The notes under the pieces were generated by a model. The model was given only the letters and a program-made list of their open reading frames with translations, ran no database searches and was not told the origin of the DNA. From the NCBI RefSeq assembly GCF_000276805.1, contig NZ_AKXQ01000020.1:23100-87099 (forward strand): 64,000 nt of DNA, read 5' to 3'. How positions within the stretch are numbered: the first letter of the stretch is position 1; each line of letters begins with the position of its first letter. The position numbers were made by a program, and so were the translations under genes. Positions 1 through 9,154 of this stretch are shown here, in pieces. The DNA comes from Moritella dasanensis ArB 0140 (GTDB lineage Bacteria; Pseudomonadota; Gammaproteobacteria; Enterobacterales; Moritellaceae).

Positions 1-266
1 TCATTAGCGTCTTGCTCAAAAGCTTGCATACTTTCTAAAAAAGTCTGACTGTAGCGGCTTTGATGGCCATCTTGCCAAGTAATGACTAAGTCCCCGTATT
101 CAATCGTCACCACTTCTGGCTGGATCGTTAAATCTAAATCGAGGATCTCTTGTAAGCGTTGTCCAGACGAATGTAAACATGCGCTGCAACGGCAATTATC
201 TTTTAGCCAAAAATAATGCAATGGCTGATTATTATAAACAAGGTGGGAAGCGTGTAGTGTCAGCAT
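1..266 (-). CDS. Gamma-butyrobetaine-hydroxylase-like dioxygenase, N-terminal part (cut by window edge)
   Basis: The 88 codons visible start at an ATG at 266 and run off the left edge. The N-terminus carries FWLKDNCRCSACLH followed by GQRL. This matches the small zinc-binding N-terminal domain (DUF971 type, CxCxxC plus His) of gamma-butyrobetaine/trimethyllysine hydroxylases and of the related 2-trimethylaminoethylphosphonate dioxygenase TmpA. These are Fe(II)/2-oxoglutarate oxygenases; the catalytic HxD...H domain would lie outside the window. The gene follows a 2-aminoethylphosphonate-type binding protein on the same strand, which favours a phosphonate or quaternary-amine substrate. That is inference from context. 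The family call is good; the substrate is unknown. Confidence 0.7.
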   Translation of the reverse strand, partial: MLTLHASHLVYNNQPLHYFWLKDNCRCSACLHSSGQRLQEILDLDLTIQPEVVTIEYGDLVITWQDGHQSRYSQTFLESMQAFEQDAN

Positions 267-342
267 AGCGAGGTCCTAATATTCAAAGACAATTATTAAA
301 AAACGATGCAGCAAGGTCATCATAATCCCCTGCTGCACCGGA

Positions 343-363
343 TTAACTCAAAGAGAGAGTTAA
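343..363 (-). other. Intergenic stem-loop after the binding-protein gene
   Basis: TTAACTC (343-349) pairs with GAGTTAA (357-363) around a 7-base loop, starting 1 base after the stop codon of the binding-protein gene. There is no T-run. Such hairpins after periplasmic binding-protein genes often stabilise the upstream message or damp expression of the next gene. A second weak inverted repeat, GCAGCA...TGCTGC (307-336), lies beside it. Confidence 0.4.
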
Positions 364-364
364 A

Positions 365-1375
365 TTAACCTTTAGATTCTGACTTACTATTAAATTTATC
401 AGACCATTTAGTTAATACAGCTCGACGATCATTGGCCATTTTACCAAAGTCCATGTCTACAATCGCGTCTTCCACATTCGGGTAGTTTGCAACCGCGCCA
501 CTCACGTCTTTATGCCCAACAACAGGATAAATGGTGTTATACATTTTGTTGGCATCCAGTGATAACGACCATTCAACCAGCTTTTTAGCCGCATCAGATT
601 CGTTATTCACTAGGCCAACAGACTCCGTATCCCAACCAATACCTTTTGGTAAGATAAGATCAATCGGTGCGCCTTGAGACTTCAATTTAGAACCGCGGAT
701 CGCCACAGAAATACCAATGACGGTTTCACCCATCGCAGACTGCACGCAAGGTTTAGAGCCTGAATGGGTATAATGAGCAATATTTTTATCCAGTTGCTCC
801 ATATACTGCCAGCCTTGTTGCTCACCCATACCTTGTAACCATGCTGTCACTTGGATATACCCCGTACCCGATGAACCCGGATTAGGCATCACGATGTGGC
901 CCTTATAAACTGGATCGAGCAAGTCTTCCCAGGTTTTCGGTTTTGGTAAACCCAGTTGTTTTGCAACGATGGTATTAAAACAAACGGTATTAAAAAACGC
1001 GTCATTACCAAACCAGGCTTTGTCGTCTTCAGGATCAACCATAGAGGCTTTTAAACCCGCTAAATTAGTTGGCGTATAAGGTTTAACAATACCGCTATCT
1101 TTGAGTAATGCTAATGATGAACCAGCCAATCCCCACACCACATCTGCTTTGGCATTTTTACCTTCAGCCAATAACTTAGCCGTCATCACACCGGTAGAAT
1201 CACGCACCCATTTAATCTCGATATCAGGGTGGCTTTCTTCAAAGGTATTTTTAAATAAGGCTAACAGATCGGTTTCAAAAGAAGTGTAAACGACCAACTC
1301 CTGTTTCGCGAACGCGTTAGCAGAAGCACCGAAAATAACGGCAGTGGCAAGTAATGACTGTTTAAAAATGTGCAT
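365..1375 (-). CDS. phnS2: 2-aminoethylphosphonate-type ABC transporter substrate-binding protein
   Basis: This is a periplasmic solute-binding protein of about 336 residues with a clear signal peptide ending near SANAFA. The mature start (KQELVVYTSFE) and the motifs KWVRDSTGVMTAKLLAE and ADVVWGLAGSS are typical of the putative 2-aminoethylphosphonate binding proteins (PhnS2 type, family 1 extracellular solute-binding fold). I chose the ATG at 1375 rather than 1384 because AAGGA then sits about 8 bases upstream; from 1384 it would touch the start codon. The dioxygenase-like gene follows on the same strand about 100 bases later. The transporter's membrane and ATPase genes are not in this window and may lie to the left. 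The family call is firm; the exact ligand is inferred. Confidence 0.82.
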   Translation of the reverse strand: MHIFKQSLLATAVIFGASANAFAKQELVVYTSFETDLLALFKNTFEESHPDIEIKWVRDSTGVMTAKLLAEGKNAKADVVWGLAGSSLALLKDSGIVKPYTPTNLAGLKASMVDPEDDKAWFGNDAFFNTVCFNTIVAKQLGLPKPKTWEDLLDPVYKGHIVMPNPGSSGTGYIQVTAWLQGMGEQQGWQYMEQLDKNIAHYTHSGSKPCVQSAMGETVIGISVAIRGSKLKSQGAPIDLILPKGIGWDTESVGLVNNESDAAKKLVEWSLSLDANKMYNTIYPVVGHKDVSGAVANYPNVEDAIVDMDFGKMANDRRAVLTKWSDKFNSKSESKG

Positions 1376-1433
1376 CAATAACATCCTTTATTGATAAATT
1401 AATCGATAGTTACCTAAGGGATAGATAAGTATT

Positions 1434-1449
1434 TATGATGCACATCATA
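1434..1449. promoter_or_regulatory. Inverted repeat upstream of phnS2, candidate operator
   Basis: TATGATG and CATCATA form 7-base arms separated by CA, centred about 65 bases upstream of the chosen phnS2 start. The position suits a regulator-binding site. No regulator gene is visible next to it. Confidence 0.3.
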
Positions 1450-1523
1450 GGTTGGATATATGACAGTTTTATGTTGTTATTATGTCGCTAAGATTAAATT
1501 GTTCCATTCAAGGCACAAGATCA

Positions 1524-3410
1524 TTAACGTAATTTAAAGAAGTTTAATATCATTTTTTGCTCTTCCGATAAACGCGCAAGCTCTTCACTGGCTTGATTGC
1601 TTTGATCGATACCCGCCACGTTTTGAGTCACCATATCTGACGCTTGCATGACATTAGCAGCGACATCTTGGGTTACTGTCGATTGCTCTTGCGATGCCGT
1701 TGATACTAACGTATTCATATCCGAAATTTGCGATACCAGATGTGAAATATCCGTAAAGCAATGACTCACCGTTTGCGCTATTACGCGTGAATCTTGAAAC
1801 AGCTCAACATTACTGCTCATGTAGCTGTCCGCTTTTTCAGACTGATCTTGCAGTTTAGTGATTATTTCTTGAATATTAACCGTTGATTCCTGCGTTTTCG
1901 CAGCTAAAGCACGCACTTCATCTGCCACGACAGCAAAACCACGACCCTGCTCACCCGCTCGCGCAGCTTCAATAGCGGCATTCAATGCTAATAAATTAGT
2001 TTGTTGCGAAATGGTATTAATCACATCGACAACGCTACCGATATCAACCGAGTAGGCTCTTAACTGATTAACCATTAACGTTGACTCACGCACTGAATCT
2101 TCAATACGTTTAGTGATCACATCTGATTCCTGCAACGCCGTATTACCACGACTAACGCTTTCAATCGCGTTATTGGCTGCATTCTCTGCATTGTTGGCAT
2201 TTAGACTGACTTCAGCCGCAGTACAAGATAACTCATTAATAGCCGTTGCCACTTGCTCTATCTGCGCGATTTCATGCTGTGAATTCGTTGCTGCTTCCGC
2301 CATTACGGCAGCAAGTTCTACCGATGCTGATGACACATTGTCAGAAATAGCATGGGTTTGCTGTACGATATTTTGTAATTCACGTAACAAGATCAACATA
2401 CTGGCATAAATACCTGTGGTCGCTTGATTCGTGTCGCTAACCGCAGTCAGATCACCACGCGCCATTTTGTCCATCAAGTTGGAAATATCTTCAGGCTCAC
2501 CACCGATTGGTGCATAAATATATTTAACAATGAAAAAGTAAAAAATGATAATAGCCACAATAATCGCGATACATAAAAACAGTAATGAACCGACTAGGTT
2601 GGCATTACTCGCCGCATTAATATCCTTGCCATATTCATAACTCGCCACGATCCAGTTACGTACTGATAGCTTGTTGGTGACGACAGAGACCATTTCGCCA
2701 TTAACTTCATATGTGAAGCGGCTAATGCCTTGGTTTACCTGCTCATACTGTGGGCGAACTTGAAACATGTTCTTGCCTAACAGTTGAGTATCTTTACTCG
2801 ACATGACATAACCGTCATTGCGATAAACAAAAATTTGGTTGTCACTGGTCAGCGAGGTAATAAAGCCAGTAATATTATCTAAATCGATATCAATCGACAG
2901 TGCTGCCACCGTTTGATTATGATGGTAAATAGGCACAACCAAAGAAATGATATTTTGTTTGGTTAACGCATTTCGGTAAGCTTTAGTAACAATTATTTTT
3001 TCATTATCATAGAAAATACGGCTGTACCATTCACGGTTAAGTGCTTTAGCATTAAAGTTAGCAACATAACCGCCGCCTTCAATCGCACGGCCATCTTTTA
3101 AGCCAATAAATATATTTTCAACACCATCAATTTTGTTAATAAAGTGACGGGTTTTCTGTACAGCGCGTTCGACCGATAGTGGCTCACCATTATCACCGAA
3201 CTCAAAAGAAACGGCGTTCAAAGCATCAAAATAACGCATTAATTTTTCATCTAATGCTTTCGCGATTAACCGCGATTGGCTATCCATTTTATCTTCATAA
3301 TTAGTGTGACTAAAATTATCGAAGGCGCTATAACCAAAAAAAGTAATCGCACCACAAATAGTGATCACCAACGAAGCGAAAAAAACCAATATTCTATATT
3401 TTAACGTCAT
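1524..3410 (-). CDS. Methyl-accepting chemotaxis protein, double-Cache type
   Basis: The 628-residue receptor has a transmembrane segment near residues 7-29 and a large periplasmic region (about 30-275) that resembles dCache sensors. A second membrane segment follows near 278-300, then a HAMP-like linker containing [20 protein letters not shown]. The cytoplasmic coiled-coil signalling domain has the conserved hairpin tip, [20 protein letters not shown] followed by [14 protein letters not shown]. There is no C-terminal CheR/CheB-docking pentapeptide, since the protein ends NFFKLR. The ligand is unknown; Cache sensors typically bind amino acids, organic acids or amines. It stands alone, transcribed away from the cupin gene at 3649. 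Confidence 0.93.
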   Translation of the reverse strand: MTLKYRILVFFASLVITICGAITFFGYSAFDNFSHTNYEDKMDSQSRLIAKALDEKLMRYFDALNAVSFEFGDNGEPLSVERAVQKTRHFINKIDGVENIFIGLKDGRAIEGGGYVANFNAKALNREWYSRIFYDNEKIIVTKAYRNALTKQNIISLVVPIYHHNQTVAALSIDIDLDNITGFITSLTSDNQIFVYRNDGYVMSSKDTQLLGKNMFQVRPQYEQVNQGISRFTYEVNGEMVSVVTNKLSVRNWIVASYEYGKDINAASNANLVGSLLFLCIAIIVAIIIFYFFIVKYIYAPIGGEPEDISNLMDKMARGDLTAVSDTNQATTGIYASMLILLRELQNIVQQTHAISDNVSSASVELAAVMAEAATNSQHEIAQIEQVATAINELSCTAAEVSLNANNAENAANNAIESVSRGNTALQESDVITKRIEDSVRESTLMVNQLRAYSVDIGSVVDVINTISQQTNLLALNAAIEAARAGEQGRGFAVVADEVRALAAKTQESTVNIQEIITKLQDQSEKADSYMSSNVELFQDSRVIAQTVSHCFTDISHLVSQISDMNTLVSTASQEQSTVTQDVAANVMQASDMVTQNVAGIDQSNQASEELARLSEEQKMILNFFKLR

Positions 3411-3648
3411 AATATGCTCAGAACTGTAAATTAGCCGCGTATTCTATCTTAATAAATTCGCACGCATAGCATTATTTATCATTTTAATGCAAGACAACAT
3501 AACCCACCAAACGTGATGTGTGTCACGCTATATAAATTTATAAAGCCTTGTATGGATATAATGATTTACGCAATTGCGGTAGCACTGTCATTAAAATTAA
3601 ACAATAAAATGCTAATTTATGCTTAATTCAGCCAAATAGAGCACCAAC

Positions 3649-4404
3649 ATGACATCTATAACGTTAGCTACAACTTCATCTACAACTACAATCGCCAATC
3701 CAAATACAGTTTTAAATACAGATTCAAATAATGCACCGAATACCATATCGAATACTGTGCCTGACTATTTAAACCCTGATATCGCGTCTGATCTCGCGCT
3801 GTTAGATATTCCCATTATTGAAGCAACACCCGAAAGTCTAAAAGGTTATGGTTTCTTTGTTGACGATCCTGAGACTTTTGATATTGAGATCACCCGCTGG
3901 CCAGCACAAGGTTGGCGTAAAGTCGATGAAGATACTGGTGATGAAGGTGGAGTGACAGAAGGGACGTTTATTAGTACCTGGAAAGGAGACTATCTGTTTG
4001 GCCGTAATAAAGCCGTCGATGGCCATTATATTATCGGTTATAACCAACGACCAGAAATCGCTGTCGACAACCACAGTAACAAACCAACACAACTGCTCTT
4101 ATGGCATGCAAACTATCACCCCGATGGTGGGCAGATGTTTTATCCTAAGGCTAATCAACCATTTTTACTGCCATTAGCCTTGCCGGGGGACGATGTCAAA
4201 CCACAAGACTTTGTATGTTTTTATTTCAGTGGTGAGCGCGGTGCCTATATTCATGCCAACGTTTGGCACGAAGGCGTATTTGCGATTGCCGGTGAACAAG
4301 AGTTTGCCGATAAACAAGGCGCAGTACACGCCCGCGTATCGGTAGATTTTGGTAAAGAATTTAACTGTTTATTGCGGGTTGATTTAACGACGTTACCGTT
4401 ATAA
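3649..4404 (+). CDS. Ureidoglycolate lyase-like cupin protein
   Basis: The region from about residue 55 to the end resembles ureidoglycolate lyase (AllA). It has IIEATPESLKGYG at its beginning, and the YIHANVWHEGVF stretch matches the conserved metal/substrate site (GxxYHxNVWHxPLF in AllA). AllA converts ureidoglycolate to glyoxylate and urea in purine and allantoin breakdown. The first ~45 residues are Thr/Asn/Ser-rich, with repeated NT/SNT units, and are not part of the AllA fold, so a later start or a real low-complexity extension is possible. Full length is about 250 residues against about 160-170 for AllA, so the substrate may differ. Xanthine permease and 8-oxoguanine deaminase genes lie 41-43 kb away but not in an operon with it. 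Confidence 0.65.
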   Translation: MTSITLATTSSTTTIANPNTVLNTDSNNAPNTISNTVPDYLNPDIASDLALLDIPIIEATPESLKGYGFFVDDPETFDIEITRWPAQGWRKVDEDTGDEGGVTEGTFISTWKGDYLFGRNKAVDGHYIIGYNQRPEIAVDNHSNKPTQLLLWHANYHPDGGQMFYPKANQPFLLPLALPGDDVKPQDFVCFYFSGERGAYIHANVWHEGVFAIAGEQEFADKQGAVHARVSVDFGKEFNCLLRVDLTTLPL

Positions 4405-4438
4405 TCCAACTCAATTATTACGATAATCCAACTAAGCT

Positions 4439-4473
4439 ACTGATGCGTTCAATGCTATATTCAACGCATCAGT
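4439..4473. terminator. Perfect 11-bp hairpin between convergent genes
   Basis: ACTGATGCGTT (4439-4449) pairs perfectly with AACGCATCAGT (4463-4473), followed by TTCTT. It lies between the cupin gene and the convergent unknown gene, so it probably ends both transcripts. The U-tract is weak. Confidence 0.6.
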
Positions 4474-4523
4474 TCTTAGCATCGGTACTTGGCATAATTA
4501 CTAATATTATAGCTACTTGGTAT

Positions 4524-5162
4524 TTAGATCGCGTAAAGCGCATCTATTTCACCATTTTTAATGCGCATATTTACACGCAGTAATGCTTTTTGAGTGATTG
4601 CCAATACATCGTTCAGGTTCGCATAACACGCTTGCTCATCTTCTCCATAGGCAAAGAAGTTTAACGTGACTTGGTAACCCATTCCGCCGGAATCCGGTTT
4701 ATCACCTAATGCTAAATAACAGGTCGGTGATTTTGATAGCCCAATAGCACCGGCTTTAAAGCCTGGTTTCATCGACGAGGCCATTGACTGGATATTATTC
4801 ATTAACCAATCAAGACTTTTGTCCTGACAATTTTCAGGAATATCTCGGAATAAAATCATTAATCGTGCACTGCATTTTTTCGCATACGGATATTGCTGGT
4901 CGCTATTATCTTCTGCGGCATTAAACACACTGTCATTACTTTCTAATAACGAGCTTGCACCATTCACCCATTCGATTAAACGATAAAACTGTTCAACAAA
5001 TTCCCACTGTTGAAACGGTAACAAATCTTCTAACGCACTGCGGATCAACTCAGGCTGTTGTTTAAAGTCCATATATACACTCGACTCATCCGATACCATG
5101 CTCGTCCATGGGTGAGATCTTAACGCTGAGTTATCAATTTTTTGGGAAATAAAAGCATCCAC
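4524..5162 (-). CDS. Uncharacterised protein, 212 residues
   Basis: I do not recognise a family. The start is a GTG at 5162 with AAAGG about 8 bases upstream. The protein has no signal peptide or membrane segment and is acidic. The C-terminal half (residues ~125-205) contains GFKAGAIGLSKSPTCYLALG and YQVTLNFFAYGEDEQACYAN and reads as an alpha/beta domain. It lies 39 bases downstream of the DUF3859 gene on the same strand, so the two may be co-transcribed. Confidence 0.7.
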   Translation of the reverse strand: MDAFISQKIDNSALRSHPWTSMVSDESSVYMDFKQQPELIRSALEDLLPFQQWEFVEQFYRLIEWVNGASSLLESNDSVFNAAEDNSDQQYPYAKKCSARLMILFRDIPENCQDKSLDWLMNNIQSMASSMKPGFKAGAIGLSKSPTCYLALGDKPDSGGMGYQVTLNFFAYGEDEQACYANLNDVLAITQKALLRVNMRIKNGEIDALYAI

Positions 5163-5201
5163 AGTTGCAGCCTTTGTTGGTTATATAATAGGGGCTGGAT
5201 T

Positions 5202-5597
5202 TTAACAGTGTTCCAGCGATATATTGAAGGTTTTATCCGCTAATATTTTTCCATCGAGTGATACGGTCATACGCCAGTCACCACATTTATCGGCAATCGG
5301 TTGCCATACTGTGTCGCCCAAGTAAAAATTCCAATCACTGTTTGTCACATGCACGTCGCCGGTAAACGGTGCGCGTACATTACCATCGACGTCTAAAATA
5401 CCAGGATGAGCAATACAAAATTGCAATTTAGCGCCACGGGCTTTTTTAATATTAACGATAAAACCAAATTCAATATCAATTTCTGCGGGGATATCTGTCG
5501 TGAATTTTTGAATGCTCGGTAAATCTTTTGATTTGCTTTGCCACTGCGAGTGAATGCCATAGGTTTGCATTTTAGTGACGGGGTTATACTTAGCCAT
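5202..5597 (-). CDS. DUF3859 family protein
   Basis: The 131-residue soluble protein has the hallmarks I associate with DUF3859: DIPAEIDIEFGFIVNIKKA, LQFCIAHPGI and VRAPFTGDVHV, then DWNFYLGDTVWQP and WRMTVSLDGK. The predicted fold is all-beta, immunoglobulin-like. Function is unknown. The start ATG has AAGGTG 6-8 bases upstream. It is probably first in a two-gene unit with the unknown gene at 4524. Confidence 0.75.
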   Translation of the reverse strand: MAKYNPVTKMQTYGIHSQWQSKSKDLPSIQKFTTDIPAEIDIEFGFIVNIKKARGAKLQFCIAHPGILDVDGNVRAPFTGDVHVTNSDWNFYLGDTVWQPIADKCGDWRMTVSLDGKILADKTFNISLEHC

Positions 5598-5677
5598 AGG
5601 TTCACCTTAGGTAGTCCGCTGTATCAAACGACACAGCAATAATCAAGCATATTAGATGTGTTCTATCATACCGCCCA

Positions 5678-7669
5678 CTACGCTTTCTGGGAAGCGACTC
5701 CACTTACTAAGCAACTTAAAAATATCGCGGTATTAAACGGTTTTTGCATGAAATAAACATCCGGATAGTGCTCACTATCGACAATCTCATTTTTATCATT
5801 AGCTGATAAAATGAAATATTGAATCTGCGCATTACTTTGCATAAATTTCATTTTAGTAATTAACTCAAGTCCATTAAACACATCTAACTGGTAATCAACA
5901 ATCACCACGTTGGGTTCTACTTTAACAAATTTGACTAATCCATCTTTCGAGCTATTCGCGCAAACCGTATTAAACTGTTTATCTTCTAACATGGCATTAC
6001 ATACTTCGAGATTAAAGCTGTTATCGTCAACAATCAAAACACGCATACTGGCATAATCAGTCGAGCGAAGCAGCAGTGGGTTTAACAGCTGTGATGGTAC
6101 CGCTTGATCAAACTGACAGGGAAAATGCAACATGATTTTAGTACCTTCATTCTTCACACTGTGCAGTCTTAATTTGCCACCGACTTGAGTCAGTAATTGA
6201 TTACAGGTATACAGTCCTAAACCAATGCTAGAGACTTGCTTTAGTTGCGATTCCGCATCCACAGTAAATGGATTGGTGAGTAACTTCTTGGTTGATTGTG
6301 ACATACCCAGACCAGAATCTTGGATCAGAATACGTAAGTAATAACCGCGGCTGTTTTGTGATGCAGCTAATGATGATGCTGCCGATGACGGACTCTGTTG
6401 CTGTCCTGATGCCACGTTTTCGTGAAAGGCTAAACGTTGACAGATATCAATATGACAACGTACCGTCTTACCCGTGCTGTACTTCAATGCGTTGTTAATC
6501 ATATTGGTTATGATTTGAAATAATTTAGTGCTATCGACACTAATCACCGCAGGTAACTTATCGCTCACATTAAAATCGAGGATTTTATCCGCAGGAATAC
6601 TCAAACGATTGTAATAATCTTTAATACTATCCATGTACTGCAAGGTATTAATCGGCGTGCTATTAAGCATTAAACCACCCGCAGTAGACTTACTGTAGTT
6701 AAGGGTATTTTCTGCCACTGAATACAACAAATTAGCTGACCACAACATTTTATCAATCACAGCGCTGTGCTCGTCACTGATTTTAGGCATATCTTTCAGT
6801 ATTTGGCTGTAGCCTAATAGCGCATTAATCGGCGTCCTTATCTCATGATTAATACTCGATACCATCGCGACATTAAATTTATTCTCACGTTCAATATTGA
6901 TAAATAAATATTTATTTATCAATTTAAAATACAACAATATCGAAATCAGCACACAAGCAATGAGTATCGATAACAATATGCAGCTAAATTCAAACAGCTT
7001 TGAAGACGATACTTGAGACTCGATACCCAAGATATAATAAAAATTATACTCTGGGACGCTGATATCTAAGTCTGTACTATAACGGAAAAATGCTAATATT
7101 TTATTCGTAGTTCGTCGCGCACAATCTTGATTCTTTATCGATAACTGTACGGTGGTGTATTTTAAACAAGTACCTTTTAATTTATTAATGTTAAACAATA
7201 AATTATCAAGAGGTATGGCATAAAACAAATACGGCATGCTCGGCTCATCAATCGCGATTGAAACCAATTGATAATGAGGTAAATCACCGCTTAACATCCC
7301 CTCTTTATTTAAACTTATTTCTAACTTATCTAAGTCAGCAACAAAACCGTCATCAGAAATATAACCTAACGTCAATTCAGGTGTCATCGTAAAGAACAGC
7401 GCAGTTCGGTCATCTAACAGCTCTCGAGTAAAGATCTCAAAATCGGCTTCTTTTACCCTATCTGATGATTTAAAAAAAGATCGCATCGCATTAATAATTA
7501 ACTTGTGCTGCAAATAGTTTTCTTCATTCAGCGCCATCAGCGTCGATATTTTTTTATCATGATTATGTTTAAATTCATTCAAACCATAACGGGTAAATAC
7601 CCCCATAATCATCACGGTGACAAACAGACAAATACAAACATAACTGCCTAGACTAAATTTATAATTCAT
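5678..7669 (-). CDS. Hybrid sensor histidine kinase with receiver domain
   Basis: The protein is about 663 residues. It has membrane segments near residues 9-28 and 230-252 around a periplasmic sensor region of no recognisable family. The H-box is INHEIRTPINALLGYSQ. The ATPase domain has an N-box (IITNMINNALKYS), DSGLGM and GLGLYT. The C-terminal receiver domain has VLIVDDN, a phospho-acceptor Asp in VIVDYQL, and a Lys in QKPF. The ATG at 7669 overlaps the end of the Hpt gene by 11 bases, so translation is probably coupled. A TTG 15 bases earlier is also open. The Asp receiver in the kinase and the separate Hpt protein suggest a His-Asp-His-Asp phosphorelay ending on the REC-EAL protein. Signal unknown. 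Confidence 0.9.
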   Translation of the reverse strand: MNYKFSLGSYVCICLFVTVMIMGVFTRYGLNEFKHNHDKKISTLMALNEENYLQHKLIINAMRSFFKSSDRVKEADFEIFTRELLDDRTALFFTMTPELTLGYISDDGFVADLDKLEISLNKEGMLSGDLPHYQLVSIAIDEPSMPYLFYAIPLDNLLFNINKLKGTCLKYTTVQLSIKNQDCARRTTNKILAFFRYSTDLDISVPEYNFYYILGIESQVSSSKLFEFSCILLSILIACVLISILLYFKLINKYLFINIERENKFNVAMVSSINHEIRTPINALLGYSQILKDMPKISDEHSAVIDKMLWSANLLYSVAENTLNYSKSTAGGLMLNSTPINTLQYMDSIKDYYNRLSIPADKILDFNVSDKLPAVISVDSTKLFQIITNMINNALKYSTGKTVRCHIDICQRLAFHENVASGQQQSPSSAASSLAASQNSRGYYLRILIQDSGLGMSQSTKKLLTNPFTVDAESQLKQVSSIGLGLYTCNQLLTQVGGKLRLHSVKNEGTKIMLHFPCQFDQAVPSQLLNPLLLRSTDYASMRVLIVDDNSFNLEVCNAMLEDKQFNTVCANSSKDGLVKFVKVEPNVVIVDYQLDVFNGLELITKMKFMQSNAQIQYFILSANDKNEIVDSEHYPDVYFMQKPFNTAIFLSCLVSGVASQKA

Positions 7670-7952
7670 GTTCAATCGCGGCAACTTCTTTGTGCATATT
7701 ATCGACCGCGTAAAGTAATTGTTCGGGCGTCGTCATGGCATCAATCTGCATATCAAGTTCGAGGTGCAGGTAGCGGCAAATACCTTTAAATTGATGCTTA
7801 AGTGAATTCAACTTTTCGGCGTTCTCTACTAACCCAGCTTGTGAGCGAATATTGGTTAATTCGCTCACTAACGCTTGATATAGTGGTAAACGTCGCGCGT
7901 CACTATAACGCCAAAAGAAGCCTTTTAAGCTATCTTTGATATTACTTGTCAT
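7659..7952 (-). CDS. Small Hpt-like phosphotransfer protein
   Basis: About 97 residues, predicted all-helical. LKHQFKGICRYL (around residues 47-58) resembles the Hpt motif HxLKGSxxxLG, with His as the likely phospho-acceptor and KG conserved. It overlaps the REC-EAL gene upstream and the kinase downstream, each by 11 bases from the ATG starts chosen. The ATG at 7952 was preferred over a GTG at 7958. Its place between a hybrid kinase and a response regulator is what a phosphorelay would need. The Hpt assignment is from motif and context only. Confidence 0.65.
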   Translation of the reverse strand: MTSNIKDSLKGFFWRYSDARRLPLYQALVSELTNIRSQAGLVENAEKLNSLKHQFKGICRYLHLELDMQIDAMTTPEQLLYAVDNMHKEVAAIEHEL

Positions 7953-9144
7953 TGCCACTCACTTCTCTGTGCTCGTAGCGATTGATCCACGCGTTTAAAT
8001 AACGACCTTCCATAGGCGGGCTATATAAATACCCTTGTGCAATATCGCAACCAAGATCATCTAAAATATTAAGCACGCTCTCTGTTTCAATGCCTTCAGC
8101 GACGACATTCACCGACATTTTTTTAGCTAAGGCAATCGTCGACTCAACAATAAGGCGATGCTGTTCATTGGTATCAATATCACACACAAAAGAACGATCT
8201 ATTTTAATTTCATTAAAGGGAATAGTATCCAAGCGTTCATAAGTTGAATAGCTCTTACCAAAATCATCCAACGAGATGCGAATACCATTGATAATCAATC
8301 GCGCGATTGAGTTTAATACACTCGCTTGGTTCATTATTTCTTGTGATTCGGTCAACTCTAAGATTAGCTTTATATGCGAATGCGCTTGCTTTTGACGGAT
8401 AATAAAATTAATCAAATCATTATTAATCAAATCTTGTGCGGTGATGTTAATCGATAAAGTGTATCCGCTCAGATTAGCTTCATGTATCCAAAGTTTGAAT
8501 GCTTTAGCAATAATAATCTTGGTAAATTGAGCGTTTAATCCAATTTCATAAATCAAAGGGATAAAGGTATCAGGATAAATATAACCATTTTCATCATACA
8601 TCCTCGCTAACACTTCAAAGCCAGTAATCGCTTTACTTTTCATATCAACTTGAGGTTGAAAGCAAAGCAAGACTTGCTCATCTGCGAGTAACTGGGTTAT
8701 ATCATAATCAGACACAGCCGTCGTCGCCATAACCTCTAGCGGATTCTGACTAACACTTTGTAAACGCCGAGTTTCAGTTAATATAGTATCCATATCAATC
8801 GGTTTTTCAAACACACCCACGACATTCAATTTCAGCCCACAAGCAATACTGTTGACCAACTCAAGCGTACGTTTATCTGACGAACTGATCACAGCCAGTG
8901 GTATCGTGGCATAGCGACTCTGTACAGATAAAAAGTTGATGACTTCCATGCCATCACTGTTATCCATTTTTAAATCTAAGATAAGTAAATCGATATTACC
9001 TTTCATCGCAACGATGGCTTCGATACCTTGCTGGGCATTCTCAGCCTCGAACGTTTTAACCTTGTTATGTAAAGTGTTCTCTGCAAGATCGGCTTTAATC
9101 GCTTCTCGGACAAACTGTTGATCATCAACAATTAAAATATTCAT
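7942..9144 (-). CDS. Response regulator with EAL c-di-GMP phosphodiesterase output
   Basis: Residues 1-130 form a receiver domain: ILIVDDQQ, a phospho-acceptor Asp in LLILDLKM, and Lys in FEKPID. Residues ~150-390 form an EAL domain. The signature reads EVL instead of EAL, but the catalytic and metal-binding residues appear present: Glu in FEVLAR, Asn in LSINIT, Glu in LELTES, the Asp pair in LDDFG, Lys in IKIDRSF, Glu in AEGIET and Gln in AQGYLY. It is therefore probably an active c-di-GMP hydrolase controlled by phosphorylation, like VieA of Vibrio cholerae but without VieA's HTH domain. It lies 10 bases downstream of the XRE gene and overlaps the Hpt gene. Confidence 0.92.
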   Translation of the reverse strand: MNILIVDDQQFVREAIKADLAENTLHNKVKTFEAENAQQGIEAIVAMKGNIDLLILDLKMDNSDGMEVINFLSVQSRYATIPLAVISSSDKRTLELVNSIACGLKLNVVGVFEKPIDMDTILTETRRLQSVSQNPLEVMATTAVSDYDITQLLADEQVLLCFQPQVDMKSKAITGFEVLARMYDENGYIYPDTFIPLIYEIGLNAQFTKIIIAKAFKLWIHEANLSGYTLSINITAQDLINNDLINFIIRQKQAHSHIKLILELTESQEIMNQASVLNSIARLIINGIRISLDDFGKSYSTYERLDTIPFNEIKIDRSFVCDIDTNEQHRLIVESTIALAKKMSVNVVAEGIETESVLNILDDLGCDIAQGYLYSPPMEGRYLNAWINRYEHREVSGNDK

Positions 9145-9154
9145 AATGACTCCA

